Source of the DNA: JBQTHI01 sp052390035
GTDB taxonomy: Bacteria > Actinomycetota > Acidimicrobiia > Spongiisociales > ZC4RG35
DNA: 5,500 nt
Direction of reading: 5' to 3'
NCBI GenBank assembly: GCA_052390035.1
Contig: JBQTHI010000091.1
Coordinates: 1-5,500, forward strand
In this document: piece by piece, positions 4,292 to 5,500 of the stretch
Layout: each line of letters begins with the position of its first letter
Position numbering within the stretch: the stretch's first letter is position 1
Program-made: the position numbers and the translations under genes
The notes under the pieces: model-generated
What the model saw: only the letters and a program-made list of their open reading frames with translations
Told to the model about the DNA's origin: nothing
Database searches by the model: none

Positions 4292-5500
4292 TCAGGCTGG
4301 CGGGTCTGGAGCAATAGCGGGTCCGGAGTCGGCGATCCGGTCGGCCAGGGTGGCGAGCATGGCCATCGCCACTTCGGGCCGCTCCTCCAGGATCGCCTGA
4401 AACTCATCGGCCACCAGCACAAGGGCTCCCACGCCCGATGCCCCTGCGACCACATCTGCCGACCGCGGCTGGCGTCGAAGGAGGGCAAGCTCTCCCACGG
4501 GTTGGCCAACGCCATAGGTGCGGATCAACCCACCGTCCGGCAGTCGAACCGCAACGTCACCGGCGACGATGAGGAGCATCTCGCCTCCGGGTTCACCTGC
4601 CCGGTAGATGATCTCGTCGGGCTGGTAACGCCGCTCGATCGTGACCTGAGCGATCCGTTCGAGGTCCTCGGGATCGATATCCGAGAACATGTGAACACGT
4701 TGCAGGGCCAGGACCCGGTCGATGAGCCCGAGATGGTTGGTGGTGTCCATTGGCGGTGACTTCCATCTTGACACGGCGTCTCCCATCAATCCGGATGGGT
4801 CGCGCACAGAGCCGGCCATCGCAAGCAGCGAGTCGAGGTCGTCGACCAGATCGTCGACCGAACAGCGGGTGGCCAGGGCCCTGATCCAGTAGTCAAAGTC
4901 GTGGGTGAGGTCGCGGATGGAAGTCCTGGCGTCAAGCGAATCCGGTCGAGGCTCGTCCTCCAGCAATGAGATCAGACCACGGATCCGGGCCCGGTCTGGG
5001 ATCGAGTCCAGCGCTTCCAGTGCTTGGGCGCGGGTCTCCGCATCCCGAGACCAGACGGCGTGGCGCACCACCGGCATGGCTGCCTCGATCTCGGGGACAC
5101 GCATCGCTTCGAGGGCCCATCGTTCCAGACGGCGCTGGCGCATCAGCAAGAGCCGGCGCAGATAATCGCAGGAGGGCCGAGCGGTGGAGTTCCCCAAGGC
5201 CAGCCGATGAGTTTGCAGATACCGGGCCCGCTCCACCTCCCCGGAGATCCAGGTGCCGAACGGAAACTCCTGATCCCGGGCGGTGCTCAGGGCGTACAAG
5301 GCTGCCTCGCTGGCCCGCACCGAGCCGTCGGCGAGGGTTTGGCCCAACACCCCCACACTGTCGGTGTCCGACGCCAGCGCCTTGGCGGCCGCCGACCTTA
5401 CCCGAACCGAGGGATCCTCCAACAGACCGCGCAGCGCCTCCACTGCCGTTGGTCTCCCCGCCATAGCGAGGGCAGCAGCCTCTCGGACCCGGCGATCGCG
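4292..5500 (-). CDS. HEAT-repeat protein with C-terminal cyclic-nucleotide-binding domain, N-terminus outside window
   Basis: The frame is open from the right edge to TGA at 4292-4294 (402 codons visible). The ATG at 5462-5464 is probably not the start: the 12 codons before it read DRRVREAAALA, a HEAT-repeat helix continuing from upstream. Numbering from that ATG, HEAT-like units lie at about -12 to 30 (DPSVRVRSAAAKALASD), 38-62 and 126-156 (DAETRAQALEALDSI), with a divergent helical stretch at 160-245. Residues 254-378 form a CRP-type cyclic-nucleotide-binding domain. Its phosphate-binding cassette GQPVGELALLRRQPRSADV at 320-338 keeps E325, R334 and S335, the counterparts of CRP E72, R82 and S83, so cAMP or cGMP binding looks feasible. 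No helix-turn-helix follows; the protein ends with a short Pro/Ala tail. Similar HEAT plus cyclic-nucleotide-binding C-termini occur behind MFS or ADP/ATP-carrier-like membrane domains, but no membrane segment is visible here, so that is only a guess. Confidence 0.85.
   Translation of the reverse strand, partial: RDRRVREAAALAMAGRPTAVEALRGLLEDPSVRVRSAAAKALASDTDSVGVLGQTLADGSVRASEAALYALSTARDQEFPFGTWISGEVERARYLQTHRLALGNSTARPSCDYLRRLLLMRQRRLERWALEAMRVPEIEAAMPVVRHAVWSRDAETRAQALEALDSIPDRARIRGLISLLEDEPRPDSLDARTSIRDLTHDFDYWIRALATRCSVDDLVDDLDSLLAMAGSVRDPSGLMGDAVSRWKSPPMDTTNHLGLIDRVLALQRVHMFSDIDPEDLERIAQVTIERRYQPDEIIYRAGEPGGEMLLIVAGDVAVRLPDGGLIRTYGVGQPVGELALLRRQPRSADVVAGASGVGALVLVADEFQAILEERPEVAMAMLATLADRIADSGPAIAPDPPA

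Noticed and set aside
5462..5464. ATG at 5462-5464 as the true start of the HEAT/cyclic-nucleotide-binding protein
   Set aside because: The frame stays open to the window edge and the codons before this ATG complete a HEAT helix, so the gene most likely begins beyond 5500.
4966..5466. Plus-strand open frame opposite the HEAT-repeat region
   Set aside because: Its translation is Pro/Arg/Ser-rich and featureless, while the minus-strand frame shows HEAT repeats running into a clear cyclic-nucleotide-binding domain.

Overview
The window is ordinary bacterial chromosome from a G+C-rich organism, probably an actinobacterium (Acidimicrobiia-like rather than Mycobacterium). Three things point that way: strong G/C preference at third codon positions on both strands; the gene order MBL-fold hydrolase - rph - rdgB, which is also the order of Rv1339-Rv1340-Rv1341 in Mycobacterium tuberculosis; and candidate leaderless promoters. 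No RNA gene, insertion sequence, CRISPR array, attachment site or origin is visible. Coding density is very high, and the longest gap between genes is about 52 bases.

Layout, left to right. (1) The nearly complete 3' part of an acyl-CoA dehydrogenase gene on + enters at the left edge and ends at 1131. (2) A small DUF983-type zinc-ribbon/membrane protein gene on - converges on it, and their stop codons lie inside a 6-base overlap. (3) Back-to-back with the DUF983 gene, a compact + strand operon begins at 1577: pdxH (pyridoxamine 5'-phosphate oxidase), an MBL-fold metallohydrolase related to the Rv1339 cyclic-nucleotide phosphodiesterase family, rph (RNase PH) and rdgB (dITP/XTP pyrophosphatase). 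The joints are a 4-base GTGA overlap, a 1-base gap and a 4-base TTGA overlap, so translation is probably coupled throughout. (4) On -, converging on rdgB, is the C-terminal part of a large protein with HEAT repeats and a C-terminal cyclic-nucleotide-binding domain. Its N-terminus lies beyond the right edge.

The operon combines cofactor supply (PLP), RNA 3'-end trimming (RNase PH), nucleotide-pool cleaning (RdgB) and a probable cAMP-degrading enzyme. The cyclic-nucleotide-binding protein lies next to it, so a predicted cAMP hydrolase and a predicted cAMP sensor sit within about 1.4 kb of each other. This is the most suggestive context here, but the functional link is inference. Nothing in the window looks like a wholly new system. 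The best points for a second look are the very compact divergent promoter at 1549-1576, the cAMP hydrolase/sensor pairing, and the altered phosphate-site loop of RNase PH.
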